DNA of 39,031 nucleotides from Deltaproteobacteria bacterium. GTDB lineage: Bacteria > Myxococcota_A > UBA9160 > JAFDDA01. Made by a program: the position numbers and the translations under genes. Shown here one piece after another: positions 17,111-25,834 of the stretch. The stretch is from assembly GCA_019311105.1 (NCBI GenBank), contig JAFDDA010000019.1, forward strand, positions 1 through 39,031. Reading direction: 5' to 3'. Below the pieces are notes generated by a model. That model had not been told where the DNA came from. It saw only the letters and a list, made by a program, of their open reading frames with translations, and made no database searches. How positions within the stretch are numbered: the stretch's first letter is position 1; each line of letters opens with the position of its first letter.

Positions 17111-17224
17111 CTCGATCCATCCTTCTTCATCGCCGAAAGAACGGCTCCGCCTCTCTCTGCGAGGCACATCGGCAGGTCGTCGTCGGGTGCTCTGCCAGCC
17201 AACGGCCCGATCCGACGTGTCCTG

Positions 17225-17539
17225 CTAACCCATCCCCATGTGGTCATTGTCTTCGCAGGAGAGCAGCCAGGTGCGAACCGTGCAGCGCTCGTAGTCAGAC
17301 GTCACGAACGGATCGGCTGCGGCGATTCGTTCAGCCTCGGGCAGCGACTCGGCTTCGATGATGATCATGCCCCCGGCGCCATCCGCGAACGGGCCGGCGG
17401 ATACGAGCTGGCCCTTGCGATCCAACTCTCGCAGGAAGGCGACGTGTTCTCGGATGAGGTCGTCGTCCGCCTCGCGATCGGGGTTCCGCGTCAGCGTGAT
17501 TACATAGTGCGTGAACCGGTCACCCGCGGCGTCCGCCAT
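17225..17539 (-). CDS. YCII-related domain protein
   Basis: Protein of 104 aa with the ferredoxin-like YCII fold. HYVITLTRNPD at the N terminus, REHVAFLRELDRKGQLVSAGP with the conserved His and the GP turn, and AERIAAADPFV in the C-terminal half are diagnostic. The family includes small dehalogenase or lactone-acting proteins, but most are uncharacterised. The frame is open much further upstream, over the desaturase region, but GAGGAGG just before the ATG at 17539 and the family length fix this start. It follows the desaturase by 35 bp and may be cotranscribed. Confidence 0.8.
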   Translation of the reverse strand: MADAAGDRFTHYVITLTRNPDREADDDLIREHVAFLRELDRKGQLVSAGPFADGAGGMIIIEAESLPEAERIAAADPFVTSDYERCTVRTWLLSCEDNDHMGMG

Positions 17540-17574
17540 CGCTCTGCCTCCTCGAGGTGGCGCTCCGGGCGGGC

Positions 17575-18642
17575 TCAGGAAGTGGCTGGGCGGATCGGTG
17601 TCCAGGCGTGGTCCCGCTCCCGCTCGTGCGCAGTGGCGAAGCCTACCATGCGCTGCGTCTCCTCGTCCCAGAGGTGTAGGAGCGCGCAGCGGAAGCTCGG
17701 CCAGATCTCCATGCGGGTGACGTTGTTCAACGCGGGGTGATCGGCAACCACCTCGCGAAGCCGGTAGTTCGGGATGCGGCCATTCAGGTGGTGGACGTGG
17801 TGGACGGCAATGTCGCCCGTCAGCCAGTTGAGCAGCTTCGGGATCTGGTAGAAGGAGCTGCCCTCCAATGCAGCGCTCAAGAAATCCCACTGGTCGTGAC
17901 GCCGCCAGTAGGTCGTTTCGAAGTTGTGCTGAACGAAGAAGAACCAGACGCCAGCCGTCATGGCAGGCAACGCGATCGCCATGTGGACGAGGATGGCCTT
18001 CTGCCAGCCGACGATCGGGTCGATGGCGAACAGCACGGCGACCATCGCGACGTCCGTGCAGAGCGCGCTTCGCAGGAAGGGCCAACGGGGCTCCGGCAGG
18101 CCTTCCAAGGGAAATCGGTGCTTGATCAGGAACTGGTAGGCCGGGCCGACCGTGAAGAAGACCAGCGGAAATCGGAGCAACCGATACCGGAAGCGTCCCC
18201 AACCGCTGCGCTCCAGGTACTCGTCCAAGGTGATGGTCGGGATGTCGCCCGCGATGCGGTTGTCGAGGTCGCCGTTGGTGGCGTGGTGGATGCCGTGCGT
18301 GCGGCGCCAATACGCGTAGGGCGTGAGGGTGAAGATCCCGGTCACCCGGCCCACCCAGTTGTTGAGGTTCTGCGAAGGCGAAAACGAGCAATGCCCCGCG
18401 TCGTGCTGGATGATGAACATTCGCAGCAGGAAGCCCGATGCCAGGAGCGATGCCGGCGGCACCAGCCACCAGGAGATCTCCGAGAGCTTCCAGGCGGCGA
18501 TCCAGAGTGCAATGAAGGGGATCACCGTATTGGCGAGCTGCCAAAGGGCCTTCGGCCAGCTGGCCTTGGCGTAGCGGGCGGTGATCTTCTTCCAATCCTG
18601 GTCGAGGTTCTGGCTAGCGTCGGGCGCGTCGGGGCTATTCAT
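17575..18642 (-). CDS. Membrane fatty acid desaturase (omega-6/DesA-like)
   Basis: Integral-membrane diiron desaturase of 355 aa. Three histidine boxes are complete: HDAGH near residue 80, HGIHH near 116 and HHVHH near 286. Hydrophobic segments lie near 37-75 and 195-245. Spacing and the IIQHDAGHCSFS context resemble omega-6/acyl-lipid desaturases, so it probably introduces a double bond into membrane lipids or another alkyl chain, using electrons from a ferredoxin or cytochrome b5-like donor not seen here. It heads a minus-strand group with the YCII and NTF2-like genes. The 216-bp gap upstream of it (18643-18858) shows no recognisable element. Confidence 0.92.
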   Translation of the reverse strand: MNSPDAPDASQNLDQDWKKITARYAKASWPKALWQLANTVIPFIALWIAAWKLSEISWWLVPPASLLASGFLLRMFIIQHDAGHCSFSPSQNLNNWVGRVTGIFTLTPYAYWRRTHGIHHATNGDLDNRIAGDIPTITLDEYLERSGWGRFRYRLLRFPLVFFTVGPAYQFLIKHRFPLEGLPEPRWPFLRSALCTDVAMVAVLFAIDPIVGWQKAILVHMAIALPAMTAGVWFFFVQHNFETTYWRRHDQWDFLSAALEGSSFYQIPKLLNWLTGDIAVHHVHHLNGRIPNYRLREVVADHPALNNVTRMEIWPSFRCALLHLWDEETQRMVGFATAHERERDHAWTPIRPATS

Positions 18643-18858
18643 GCCAGATTGATACCGACTCCAACGATCGAGCGGGGTCCACCCTCCGCTTCCTTACGGA
18701 GCTTTTACACGGCTCGGTGCCGCACGCTGCCGGCGTGGGGCATGGGGTCCCACCATTGGTATTTCTGGGGCTTTCTGGTCGACCGGGGTGAGGGTCACTG
18801 GGCCTCCACAGCCCCAGGTCAGAGCGCATCGGGGCTCGTCGGCCACAGCCCGGGGGCG

Positions 18859-19419
18859 CTACCCAGACTGATCGAGGCGCTTCGTGAACTCCTCCTGCCA
18901 CTGTGCCATGGGCCGAAACTCTGCCTTGTCCCCAAACGTGTCGCGAGTGAACTGTGCGATCTCTTCATCGCTCTGGTCGAGGTCGAAGCCCAAAACCTGA
19001 GGCTGCGCGACGTGAAAGGGCGAATCGACATAGATCTCGATTCCGTTGCCTTCCGGATCGTCGAAGTAGAGCGACCAGGCATTTCCGTGCGTGACCGGGT
19101 TGATCCCTTCGATGCCGGCTTTGAGCAGGGCCGCGCGAAATCGCCGAAGGTCGTCGAGGCTCCCCGTGCGAAACGCCAGATGGTCGAGCAGATTGAACTC
19201 TCGCTTCCTGACGGGAACCCCCGAGGCGAGCGCAAGCTGGTGATGAGCGGCGGGGTCCTGGCTGAGGAAGACAATTTCAGCGTTCTCTCCAGCGGGACCT
19301 CGATTCGTGACATGAAAGCCGAGGACATCGACATAGAACGCGACGAGGCGGTCCATATCCTTAACGGCGACGGTGCTGTGACCGAGGATGAGCCTCGGTC
19401 GTGCAGGTTGGTCGGACAT
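18859..19419 (-). CDS. VOC-superfamily protein, extradiol dioxygenase-like
   Basis: Protein of 186 aa with two beta-alpha-beta-beta-beta modules. Likely metal ligands are His14 (GHSTVAV), His80 (LLDHLAF) and Glu128 (GNGIEIY), the 2-His-1-Glu triad of type I extradiol dioxygenases. ATG 19419 is supported by AAGGAG 8 nt upstream; the longer frame to 19494 would run towards the operator region. It is divergent from a TetR gene and an MhpA-like hydroxylase, which together suggest hydroxylation and ring cleavage of an aromatic compound. It is shorter than classical two-domain dioxygenases (about 290-300 aa), so it may instead be a single-domain enzyme of another VOC activity. Confidence 0.85.
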   Translation of the reverse strand: MSDQPARPRLILGHSTVAVKDMDRLVAFYVDVLGFHVTNRGPAGENAEIVFLSQDPAAHHQLALASGVPVRKREFNLLDHLAFRTGSLDDLRRFRAALLKAGIEGINPVTHGNAWSLYFDDPEGNGIEIYVDSPFHVAQPQVLGFDLDQSDEEIAQFTRDTFGDKAEFRPMAQWQEEFTKRLDQSG

Positions 19420-19514
19420 GATGGGGCTCCTTTGCGGCTTGCGTTTCATGTGAGAACAGCAATAAAAACGCGTAGTTATGTTCGATGCGCCCAATCCTAG
19501 CAGGAAAACTTGTA

Positions 19515-19550
19515 AATGACCACTAAGTCATTCTTGACTTACTGGTCATT
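19515..19550. promoter_or_regulatory. Nested palindromic operator (TetR type)
   Basis: Left arm AATGACCACTAAGTCA (19515-19530) and right arm TGACTTACTGGTCATT (19535-19550) are inverted copies with one mismatch and a 4-bp spacer. Each arm also contains its own 14-bp TGAC...GTCA dyad, so two adjacent dimer sites can be read. It lies between the divergent VOC gene (start 19419) and the TetR gene (start 19569), only 18 bp before the latter, as expected for an autoregulated TetR switch. Confidence 0.75.
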
Positions 19551-19568
19551 ACTAGGTATTCACTCAGC

Positions 19569-20219
19569 ATGGTGCAGGCAGATCCGACCACTCGTACAGA
19601 CCGCCGCCGAGCGCGAACCCGCGCGTCCCTGATCGCCGCGGCGCGCGAAGTATTCGCCTCCCAGGGCGTGGAGGCGAGCACGATCCAAGACATCACGGAA
19701 GCCGCGGATGTCGCCAAGGGCAGCTTCTACAACCACTTCGATTCGAGGCGGTCGATCCTTCGCGCGGTCGTCGATGAGACCCTCGGCGAACTCGGTCGTG
19801 CCATGGACCTGCTCACCGAGCCCATGCGCGACGATCCAGCCCGCGTCCTTTCGGTCTGCATACGACACACGCTGCGTGCGTGTGTCGAAGACCCAATTCT
19901 CGGATGGTTCTCTTTGCGTGCTGGCGTAGTGATGGCGATCGGCGACGCCACCCTCGGCGCATACGGCCGTCGCGACATCCGGCGCGGAATCGAGAGCGGC
20001 CGCTTTCAGTGTGACGATCTGGAAGTCGCCTTGACGATGCTGGGCGGCGGGATCGAGGCATTGCTCCGCAGGCGCTTGCTTGGCGACTTGCCGCGCGAGG
20101 CGGACATCATCTTCGCCGCCGATTCGCTGCGGCTCCTCGGCGTCTCCCGTGAAGAGGCAGCCGCGATCGCCGCAGAAGATCTCGCGGAGATCGGTCAATT
20201 CGAAATCGTTCAGCGCTGA
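19569..20219 (+). CDS. TetR-family transcriptional regulator
   Basis: Regulator of 216 aa. The N-terminal helix-turn-helix spans about residues 15-62, with STIQDITEAADVAKGSFYNHF as the recognition segment (a canonical TetR SFYNHF). The rest is an all-helical ligand-binding and dimerisation domain. It starts 18 bp after the nested palindrome at 19515-19550, which it probably binds, and is followed after 41 bp by an MhpA-like hydroxylase. It likely represses both its own operon and the divergent VOC gene until an aromatic or phenolic ligand is present; the ligand is inferred. Confidence 0.93.
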   Translation: MVQADPTTRTDRRRARTRASLIAAAREVFASQGVEASTIQDITEAADVAKGSFYNHFDSRRSILRAVVDETLGELGRAMDLLTEPMRDDPARVLSVCIRHTLRACVEDPILGWFSLRAGVVMAIGDATLGAYGRRDIRRGIESGRFQCDDLEVALTMLGGGIEALLRRRLLGDLPREADIIFAADSLRLLGVSREEAAAIAAEDLAEIGQFEIVQR

Positions 20220-20260
20220 AGGGCGCCGAACCCCAACGCACTCATCCAAGGAGAAACGAC

Positions 20261-21853
20261 ATGGCCCACGCAAATGCACCGACTTCGTCCCAGCGGAAAG
20301 CATCGGGCGCCCCCGAGTTCGACGTGGCTGTCATCGGCTACGGCCCGGTCGGAGCCGGTGCGGCCATTCTATTGGCCGATGCCGGGCTTCGCGTTGTTGT
20401 GCTCGAGCGAACCACCGAAGTGATGGATATCCCGCGTGCGGTCGGCCTCGACGGCGAGGTGGTGCGTGCCTTTCAGGGAATCGGACGAGCGGAGCGTGTG
20501 GACGCAGTGCTCCAACCCAGACGAGAAAAGGACGCAATTGCCTTTACGGACTCGAAGCGGAAGCCGTACTTCGGCATGGAGCTTTCTCCTTTCTGCGTGA
20601 ACGGATGGCGCGACATCGCATTCTTCGACCAGCCGGAATTCGAAGGCGTTCTTCGCGAACTGGTCGACGAGAGCGAACGTGCCGACGTTCGGCTGGGTTG
20701 CGAAGTGACGGCGCTCGAACAGCATGAAGATCGAGTGGTGATCGGTGCGACCGATCTCGCGAGCGGTGTGGCCAGCGAGGTGTCGGCTTCCTATGTGATC
20801 GGGTGTGATGGCGCAGCGAGCTTCGTGCGCAATTCCCTCGGCATTGGATGGGAAAGTCTTGGCTACGATCAGGACTGGCTCGTGGTCGATGTCACGATCC
20901 GGCCCGAGGCGGATCTGCCGATCCTCAGCATGCAGGTCTGTGATCCCGCACGCATCACGACCTACATCTGCGGGAAGGATCCCAACCGCCGCTGGGAATT
21001 CAAGCTGCTGCCCGGTGAATCGCGCGAAGAGGTGGTGCAGCCCGAACGAGTCCAGGAGATGCTTGCGGACTGGCTCCCCGCGGAGCACTACACGTTGCGT
21101 CGCGCCGCCGTCTATCAATTCCACGCGGCGACCGCTGAACGATGGCACGAGGGACGTGTCTTCCTCGCCGGTGATGCCGCGCATCAGACGCCCCCCTTCC
21201 TTGGCCAGGGGCTGAACGCCGGCTTCCGCGACGTGATCAATTTGGCTTGGAAGCTCCCGCGCGTGCTCGATGGGAGTTCGGACGAGTCGCTCCTCGAGAC
21301 CTACGCACAAGAGCGTGACGGTCATGCCCGCGATCTGGTGGAGTGGGCGGTGGCGGTTGGCAAGCTGATGGAGGTGCTCGCCGCAACGGAGGCGGGCGAG
21401 GCACCGGAGGGACCCTCAGAGGACTTGCAACGCTCTGGCTACGGCCAGGGTCGCACCGTGCCGCCGCTTCGCGGCGGAGTCGTGATCGAAGAGCAGGTGG
21501 GCGAAGGCCGATGGACCGGAAACCTGTTCGCGCAGCCTACGGTCGAGACCCCAGACGGCGAGCAAGTGATGCTCGACGAGCTCTTGGGTTCGGGTTTCGC
21601 CGTCGTTGGCCGCGCGGCGAGTGACGTTGCGGTTCCGCCGGCGAGTCGCGCCTTCTTGAAGTCGATCGGTGCCAGCACCGTGTCTCTTGCGGAACTCAAG
21701 CTCCAACACGGCAAGTTCGATTCGCTCTTCGAGTCTCACGCGGTCGCCATCGTGCGACCGGACCGCTACGTGTTCGGGGTCACCGACGACGAGCATTCGC
21801 TCGAAGACTTGCTCGCGAGGCTGGAAGGAAAACTCGCTCTCGCCTCTTCCTAG
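20261..21853 (+). CDS. FAD-dependent aromatic hydroxylase (MhpA/PHBH-like)
   Basis: Flavoprotein monooxygenase of 530 aa. The FAD-binding motif VIGYGPVGAGAA lies near residues 24-35. The second FAD motif GDAAHQTPP begins at residue 304 and runs into FLGQGLNAGFRD, as in MhpA-type 3-(3-hydroxyphenyl)propionate hydroxylases. A C-terminal thioredoxin-like domain of about 130 residues is also typical. It would ortho-hydroxylate a phenol using NAD(P)H and O2, giving a catechol that the divergent VOC dioxygenase could cleave. AAGGAG precedes the ATG. It is downstream of and probably cotranscribed with the TetR gene. The exact aromatic substrate is unknown. Confidence 0.92.
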   Translation: MAHANAPTSSQRKASGAPEFDVAVIGYGPVGAGAAILLADAGLRVVVLERTTEVMDIPRAVGLDGEVVRAFQGIGRAERVDAVLQPRREKDAIAFTDSKRKPYFGMELSPFCVNGWRDIAFFDQPEFEGVLRELVDESERADVRLGCEVTALEQHEDRVVIGATDLASGVASEVSASYVIGCDGAASFVRNSLGIGWESLGYDQDWLVVDVTIRPEADLPILSMQVCDPARITTYICGKDPNRRWEFKLLPGESREEVVQPERVQEMLADWLPAEHYTLRRAAVYQFHAATAERWHEGRVFLAGDAAHQTPPFLGQGLNAGFRDVINLAWKLPRVLDGSSDESLLETYAQERDGHARDLVEWAVAVGKLMEVLAATEAGEAPEGPSEDLQRSGYGQGRTVPPLRGGVVIEEQVGEGRWTGNLFAQPTVETPDGEQVMLDELLGSGFAVVGRAASDVAVPPASRAFLKSIGASTVSLAELKLQHGKFDSLFESHAVAIVRPDRYVFGVTDDEHSLEDLLARLEGKLALASS

Positions 21854-21878
21854 AAACGTCGAGGAGGCTCTCTGCTGT

Positions 21879-23096
21879 TCAGGGTATGCAGGTCTCGGGG
21901 AGCGGGTGGCGGTAGAGCCGCGCGGCGTTCTCGTGCGCGATCATCCGGATCTCTTCGACGGGCAGATGGCCGAGCGTCTTTCGCATCACTTCTTGTGTAT
22001 CCGGCCAGGTCCCGTCCCCGTGCGGGTAGTCGGATTCGAACAGGATGTTCTCCACACCGATGACGTCTCGCGTCGAGATCGTCGAGGGGTCATCGATCAT
22101 GCAGAACGAGAAGTTGCGGCGCAGGACGTCGCTGGGTGAGTTCTGCTTGTCGGGCCAACCCCTGCCGTAGCCCGAGCGCGCCATGATGTTGTCCACGCGG
22201 TCGATCAGCATGGCCACCCAGCCGATGCCTCCTTCGGACATGGCGATCTTCAGTTCGGGATAGCGGGCCGGGTAGCCACTCCACAGCCACTCGGCGCAGG
22301 CCTCGATGGCCATCGGCCCGAAGAGCGTCGCCCCCAGCTCCAGCAGGGGTGCCCCGGGCGGCATGGGCGGGAAGCCGGACGCACCGATGTGCAGGTTGAG
22401 GACGGTCTCCGTCTCTGCGCAGGCCCGTATGATGGGCTCCCAGTGTTCGTGAAAGATGGGCGGATAGCCCAGCTTGTGGGGCTGCTCGGGCAGCGTGACC
22501 GCACGGAAGCCGCGCGCTGCATTGCGACGGATCTCTTCGGCCCCCTTCTCGGGATCCGAGAGCAAGGTGATGCCCAGGGGCACGATTCGATCGGGGTGCG
22601 GCGAGTGCCACTCCTCGTAGAGCCAGTCGTTCCAGGCCTGGACGCAGGCGAGCCCCAGCTCCCGATCCTTGGTCTCGGAGAAGAGCGTCCCTCCGAACCC
22701 CGTCACGCCGGACGGGAAGTTCACCGAGGCCCAGATGCCGCCGATGTCCATGTCCTTGATGCGGTCGTCGATACGCCAGCACCCCGGGCGGACCTCGTCG
22801 TAGCGTGCCGGCTCGACGCGATGATCCTCCCGAGGTCGACCCGCCACGCACATGAAGCCCACCTGGAAGTACGGCTGCCCGTCGAACTGCCAGACCTGAT
22901 GTCCCTCTTCGGTCTCCACCACCTGGGGCGCTCGGTCCTGCAGGTGGCGCGGGAGTCGCCCCTCGAATGTGTGCGGCGGCTCCATTAGATGATCGTCGAC
23001 GGAGAACAGCGTGTAGTTCACGTCGCGAGGCTTCGGGTCGGGCAGCAGCCCGTGGGTCGCGGGCCGCTTGATCCCCAGCTTGACTACTCGAACCAT
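21879..23096 (-). CDS. Amidohydrolase-2 family metal-dependent hydrolase (copy 1)
   Basis: TIM-barrel protein of 405 aa. SVDDHLMEP (about 32-40) gives the D-x-H metal site at the end of strand 1, NLHIGASG supplies the strand-5 or -6 His and FESDYPHGDGTWPD gives the C-terminal Asp. Relatives include ACMS decarboxylase-like enzymes, which decarboxylate or hydrolyse ring products; many in lipid-degrading bacteria are uncharacterised. GAGGAAG precedes the ATG. It is the last gene of a closely spaced minus-strand series (BVMO, NnrU, haemoglobin, amidohydrolase) and is distantly related to the protein at 37792. Confidence 0.9.
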   Translation of the reverse strand: MVRVVKLGIKRPATHGLLPDPKPRDVNYTLFSVDDHLMEPPHTFEGRLPRHLQDRAPQVVETEEGHQVWQFDGQPYFQVGFMCVAGRPREDHRVEPARYDEVRPGCWRIDDRIKDMDIGGIWASVNFPSGVTGFGGTLFSETKDRELGLACVQAWNDWLYEEWHSPHPDRIVPLGITLLSDPEKGAEEIRRNAARGFRAVTLPEQPHKLGYPPIFHEHWEPIIRACAETETVLNLHIGASGFPPMPPGAPLLELGATLFGPMAIEACAEWLWSGYPARYPELKIAMSEGGIGWVAMLIDRVDNIMARSGYGRGWPDKQNSPSDVLRRNFSFCMIDDPSTISTRDVIGVENILFESDYPHGDGTWPDTQEVMRKTLGHLPVEEIRMIAHENAARLYRHPLPETCIP

Positions 23097-23115
23097 CGAA
23101 TTTCTTCCTCTCTGG

Positions 23116-23529
23116 TTAGCGGCGGCTGCTGGCCCCGTCGGTCCCGTCGGTTCGGCACATCTCCGCCATGCGCCCGAAGCCGTCCATCAGCATCTCCGCG
23201 AGGTCGTCCTCGATCTTCAGATCTTCCAGCGCCCTTCTCATGCACAAGAGCCACTGGTCTCGCTCGCTCGGCCCGATCGGAAAGGGTTCGTGGGCCGCGG
23301 GGATGATGACGCGTCCGAACCGTTTCGTGTAGTTCTCCGGCCCACCCATCCACCCGATCAGGAAGACGCTGAGCTTGTCGACCATCGGGGCCAGATCGCT
23401 GGCATGGAGGGCCCGGATCGTCGCCGCCTCGGGCAGCGTATCCATCCGATCGTAGAAGAGCTCCACCAAGCGAACGACCCCGGCGTCACCGCCCAGACGT
23501 TCGTAGGGAGACTGGATCGCCTCGGTCAT
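23116..23529 (-). CDS. Truncated haemoglobin, group II-like
   Basis: Haem protein of 137 aa with the 2-over-2 globin fold. The N-terminal PYERLGGDAGVVRLVELFYD, GW-GGP segment (about 59-64) and FGRVIIPAAHEPFPIG are characteristic. His80 is the proximal ligand, Trp93 (QWLLCM) matches the G8 Trp of group II, and Tyr26 may be the B10 residue. It may detoxify NO or deliver O2 to the neighbouring oxygenases. The ATG at 23529 has GAGGA 8 nt upstream; the longer frame is not supported. It lies between NnrU and an amidohydrolase. Confidence 0.92.
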   Translation of the reverse strand: MTEAIQSPYERLGGDAGVVRLVELFYDRMDTLPEAATIRALHASDLAPMVDKLSVFLIGWMGGPENYTKRFGRVIIPAAHEPFPIGPSERDQWLLCMRRALEDLKIEDDLAEMLMDGFGRMAEMCRTDGTDGASSRR

Positions 23530-23589
23530 TCGTCGCGTTCCTCGGCCGGCGAGCGGCATACCGCGGCTGCAGCGGGGCACCGCAAGGGG

Positions 23590-24156
23590 TCAGCCCGGGA
23601 AGGGCGAGACCCCAGAGAGATAGGGGTGAAGGAGGACGAGCACCACGTACGCGACGATCCCCGCGACGAGCGGCTTCAGCTCGGCTGTGAGCGGGAGCGG
23701 TTCGGGCCTTTCCCAGGCGCCGTCTCGCCGGTTGATGGTCACCATCGCGACCAGCGCCCAGACGCCGATCCCGCCGAACAGCACCAGGGATCGAAGCTCG
23801 CCGTTCGCGGCCAGATGGCTGAACCCCCAGATCGCAACGCCTGCGAGCTGCGGGTGGCGAACGAAGCGCTTGAGGTTGGTGGGGACGTTCGAGCCCATGA
23901 ACAACACGAGCGAGACGAACATCGCGACGCTCGCAAAGTCGAGCCCCCACGCGGGCGCGCCATAGACGCCGACGGGGGCGGTCGACCGCCAGCCCAGGAC
24001 CATCAGCACGATCGCGCCGACGATCGACAATGCGAAGACGCCCTTGTAGGGGCCCTCGCCGATGCGTTCGATGCAGGCCGAGCGCATCGGCCTGCCGACG
24101 CTCGGAACCAGGTGGAGGCAGCTCCACAGGAGGACGCCAAGAATCAGTAGGAGCAC
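23590..24156 (-). CDS. nnrU: NnrU-family membrane protein
   Basis: Integral-membrane protein of 188 aa with several hydrophobic helices. The conserved block RHPQLAGVAIWGFSHLAANG followed by LRSLVLFGG is diagnostic of NnrU, first noted near denitrification genes in alphaproteobacteria. The family is related to isoprenylcysteine methyltransferase-like membrane enzymes, and its function is uncertain. GTG 24156 is preferred because GGAGGG lies 6 nt upstream; a TTG at 24171 would overlap that ribosome site. Next to a truncated haemoglobin it hints at NO or haem-linked physiology, although no denitrification reductase is in the window. Confidence 0.87.
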   Translation of the reverse strand: MLLLILGVLLWSCLHLVPSVGRPMRSACIERIGEGPYKGVFALSIVGAIVLMVLGWRSTAPVGVYGAPAWGLDFASVAMFVSLVLFMGSNVPTNLKRFVRHPQLAGVAIWGFSHLAANGELRSLVLFGGIGVWALVAMVTINRRDGAWERPEPLPLTAELKPLVAGIVAYVVLVLLHPYLSGVSPFPG

Positions 24157-24211
24157 GTGCCTGCCCTCCAATCACTCGATGGGTCTCGACATACTGCCAG
24201 CCGGCCACCCA

Positions 24212-25702
24212 TCAGCACAACTCGAAGTCTGGGCGCCTCGGCTCGGCCATCTCTTCTCGGAACCGGTCGAAGGTCCAGGGCCAGACGGCGGGCACGCCCC
24301 GATCGTCCAAGTACCAGCTGTTGCAGCCGCTCTGCCATACGGTGGTCTTCGCCGCCTCCAGGCGCTCGGCCTCGAATCGATCCGTCGCGGCGTGCGAGGC
24401 ACTCACCTCTCGGCAGGATCGCGATCGGACCCACTCGATCAGCTGCATGATGTAGTCGAACTGCAGCTCGGCGACCTCGATCAACGAGAAGTTCCCGACA
24501 GGTCCGTTGGGCCCGTTCAGCATGAAAAGGTTGGGGAACTCGGGGATCGAAATCGCCATGTAGGCCGAGGGGCGTTTTCGCCAGACGTCCTGGAGCCGGC
24601 TGCCGCCCCGTCCGACCACCTCCATGGGCCTCATGAAGCGGTCGACCCGGAAGCCGGTCGCGAGGATCAAGACGTCGAGCTCGTGAAGCTCGCCGTCGCA
24701 CGTCCGGACGCCGGACTGTTCGATCCGATCGATTCCCTCGGTGACGAGCCTCGCATTCGGCCGCTGGATCACATCGTAGAAATCTTCCGACATGATCAGG
24801 CGTTTGCACGCCGCGCGATAGTTGGGCCGAAGCTTCTCCCTGAGAATCGGATCCTGCACGCTGCTCTCGAGATTCGCGACGCAGGCGTCGTGGATCGCCA
24901 CGAGCTGTGGCGAGTTCGCGTCGATCACTGCGTTCGCGAAGCCATCGGCGAACATGCGCGAGATCTCCGAGCGAAGTGCGGTGATCGTCTCGGGCTGCCT
25001 GCGGAACTCGTCCTTCTCCTCCTGGCTATAGGCCGGGTTCTCCTGGGGCATGATCCACTGCGGGGTGCGTTGGAAGAGCGAGAGCTCTTCGACCTCGTCG
25101 ACCAGGGCCGACACGATCTGGATCGCGCTCGAGCCGGTGCCGACCACGCCGACCCGCTTGCCCGCGAGCGATACGTCGTGATCCCAGCGCGCGCTGTGGA
25201 ACATCGAGCCCTCGAACTCGTCGAGACCCTCGATGTCGGGATAGGCCGGGTGGTGCAGAACGCCCGTGGCAGCGATCACGAAGTCTCCGACGTCGGTGGT
25301 CCCGTCCGCCAGCTCGATCCGCCAGCGTCCGTTCTCGAACACACAGCGCTCGACCTCCTTGCCGTACTCGATCCGGTCGTCCACCCCGAAGCGGCGCGCC
25401 GTCTCCTCGAAGTAGGCCTGGATCTCCGCGCCCGGTGAGAAGCGATGGCTCCAATCCGGGTTGGGAGCGAAGGAGTAGCTGTAGAAGTGGGAGGGGACGT
25501 CGCAGGCGATCCCGGCGTAGCTGTTCTCGCGCCAAGTGCCGCCGAGACGGGCTGCCTTCTCGTAGATCACGTGGTCGTCGAAGCCGGCTTCCTGCAGCTT
25601 GATGGCGCTCAGGATCCCGGACATCCCCGCGCCGATGATGATGAAGCGGAGATCGGGCCGTTGGGCGCCGGCTTGGCTGCTGGGCGGCGGATGGAGGGTC
25701 AT
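24212..25702 (-). CDS. Flavin-containing Baeyer-Villiger-type monooxygenase
   Basis: FAD/NADPH monooxygenase of 496 aa. The first Rossmann motif IIGAGMSG is near 22-29 and the second GTGSSA at 188-193. Between them, residues 163-173 read FEGSMFHSARW and match the Baeyer-Villiger fingerprint FxGxxxHxxxW exactly. It should insert oxygen next to a ketone, for example converting a cyclic ketone to a lactone. The ATG at 25702 has GGAG about 6 nt upstream; the alternative start at 25819 would lie upstream of the predicted sigma-54 transcription start, so it is unlikely. It is the first gene of a minus-strand series with NnrU, haemoglobin and an amidohydrolase. Confidence 0.93.
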   Translation of the reverse strand: MTLHPPPSSQAGAQRPDLRFIIIGAGMSGILSAIKLQEAGFDDHVIYEKAARLGGTWRENSYAGIACDVPSHFYSYSFAPNPDWSHRFSPGAEIQAYFEETARRFGVDDRIEYGKEVERCVFENGRWRIELADGTTDVGDFVIAATGVLHHPAYPDIEGLDEFEGSMFHSARWDHDVSLAGKRVGVVGTGSSAIQIVSALVDEVEELSLFQRTPQWIMPQENPAYSQEEKDEFRRQPETITALRSEISRMFADGFANAVIDANSPQLVAIHDACVANLESSVQDPILREKLRPNYRAACKRLIMSEDFYDVIQRPNARLVTEGIDRIEQSGVRTCDGELHELDVLILATGFRVDRFMRPMEVVGRGGSRLQDVWRKRPSAYMAISIPEFPNLFMLNGPNGPVGNFSLIEVAELQFDYIMQLIEWVRSRSCREVSASHAATDRFEAERLEAAKTTVWQSGCNSWYLDDRGVPAVWPWTFDRFREEMAEPRRPDFELC

Positions 25703-25819
25703 GTCTGCTCCGTCTGGGTCGGCTCCGACCGGCGGCTCGGGGGAGGGATTCCGCTTCGCTCGCCCGACACACACCGACCGACTCGCACCTGCGAGGCGAC
25801 TCTTTCCCGCAGTGGTCAC

Positions 25820-25834
25820 GCAAGGCGCGTGCCA
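25820..25834 (-). promoter_or_regulatory. Predicted sigma-54 promoter for the BVMO unit
   Basis: On the minus strand the site reads TGGCACGCGCCTTGC, a full match to the sigma-54 consensus TGGCACG-N4-TTGC with GG and GC separated by 10 bp. The predicted transcription start is near 25808, leaving a leader of about 105 nt before the BVMO ATG at 25702. A dyad TCCGT-N5-ACGGA (25932-25946) about 100 bp upstream could be an activator site. No sigma-54 activator gene is in the window. Confidence 0.65.
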
